Source of the DNA: DAOUEX01 sp034430235
GTDB taxonomy: Bacteria > Chloroflexota > Anaerolineae > UBA2200
Assembly: GCA_964478075.1 (NCBI GenBank)
Contig: CAYZGO010000052.1
Coordinates: 1 to 12,947, forward strand
DNA length: 12,947 nucleotides
Reading direction: 5' to 3'
In this document: positions 12,878 to 12,947 of the stretch, piece by piece
How the letters are laid out: each line of letters starts with the position of its first letter
How positions within the stretch are numbered: the first letter of the stretch is position 1
Translations under genes and position numbers: made by a program
The notes under the pieces: model-generated
What the model saw: the letters and a program-made list of their open reading frames with translations, nothing else
Databases searched by the model: none
Told to the model about the DNA's origin: nothing

Positions 12878-12947
12878 ATGGCAAGCCAGCCCTACGAGAG
12901 TGTTGAAAAAGTCCGTTGGAGATTCGTTGATTTGGCGGGAGGGACAA
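12878..12947 (+). CDS. start of an unidentified gene (3' truncated by window edge)
   Basis: ATG 12878 with AGGAG seven nt upstream opens 23 codons to the window end (MASQPYESVEKVRWRFVDLA, then GGT). This is too short for a family call. Bases 12896-12913 (GAGAGTGTTGAAAAAGTC) strongly resemble terminal inverted repeats of several transposon families. The frame may therefore be a chance opening across an insertion-sequence end rather than a host gene. Confidence 0.4.
   Translation, partial: MASQPYESVEKVRWRFVDLAGGT

Overview
The window looks like a chromosomal segment of a moderately GC-rich, non-proteobacterial organism. A Chloroflexota-like source (or a similar deep-branching lineage) is my best guess. 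It rests on the split two-subunit glycine-dehydrogenase-type genes, an AMIN-like protein tail, extended -10 promoters with at least one nearly leaderless gene, and a CCTCACC...GGTGAGG dispersed-repeat element. I see no rRNA, tRNA, CRISPR array or complete insertion sequence.

Left part (1-2482). The window opens on the last 29 codons of a secreted AMIN-like-domain protein. About 430 gene-free bases follow. Next comes a two-gene plus-strand phospholipid unit, a diacylglycerol/sphingosine-type lipid kinase and a PlsC-type acyltransferase, overlapping by four bases (GTGA). The kinase promoter sits so close to its start codon that the mRNA should be practically leaderless. A gene-free convergent spacer with hairpins ends this part.

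Central operon (8351 down to 2483, minus strand). One good extended -10 promoter precedes five co-directional genes: gcvPA-like, gcvPB-like, a COG3199 NAD-kinase-like protein and two classical short-chain dehydrogenases. Spacing is tight (1, 10 and 15 nt) except for 123 nt between gcvPB and the kinase gene, which holds a REP/MITE-like element. The two P-protein subunits keep the GcvP fold and the PLP lysine. They have lost several of the most conserved active-site segments of true glycine decarboxylase, and gcvT, gcvH and lpd are absent. My reading is a candidate neofunctionalised PLP decarboxylase or amino-acid pathway linked to NAD(P)-dependent SDR chemistry. This is the most interesting content of the window.

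Right part (8352-12947). A gene-poor stretch leads to a small three-helix membrane protein. It carries a consensus sigma-70 promoter, a second extended -10 and a possible 24-codon leader peptide. Next is a structured, non-coding-looking segment, then a UDG-superfamily-like protein of unknown role. A hairpin lies between that gene and a convergent full-length ABC half-exporter. The last 600 bases hold a hierarchical tandem repeat (a 74-bp unit with nested 15-bp and 7-bp repeats). They end with the start of a gene whose first codons coincide with an insertion-sequence-like terminal sequence.

All family calls come from reading motifs by eye. No database search was possible.
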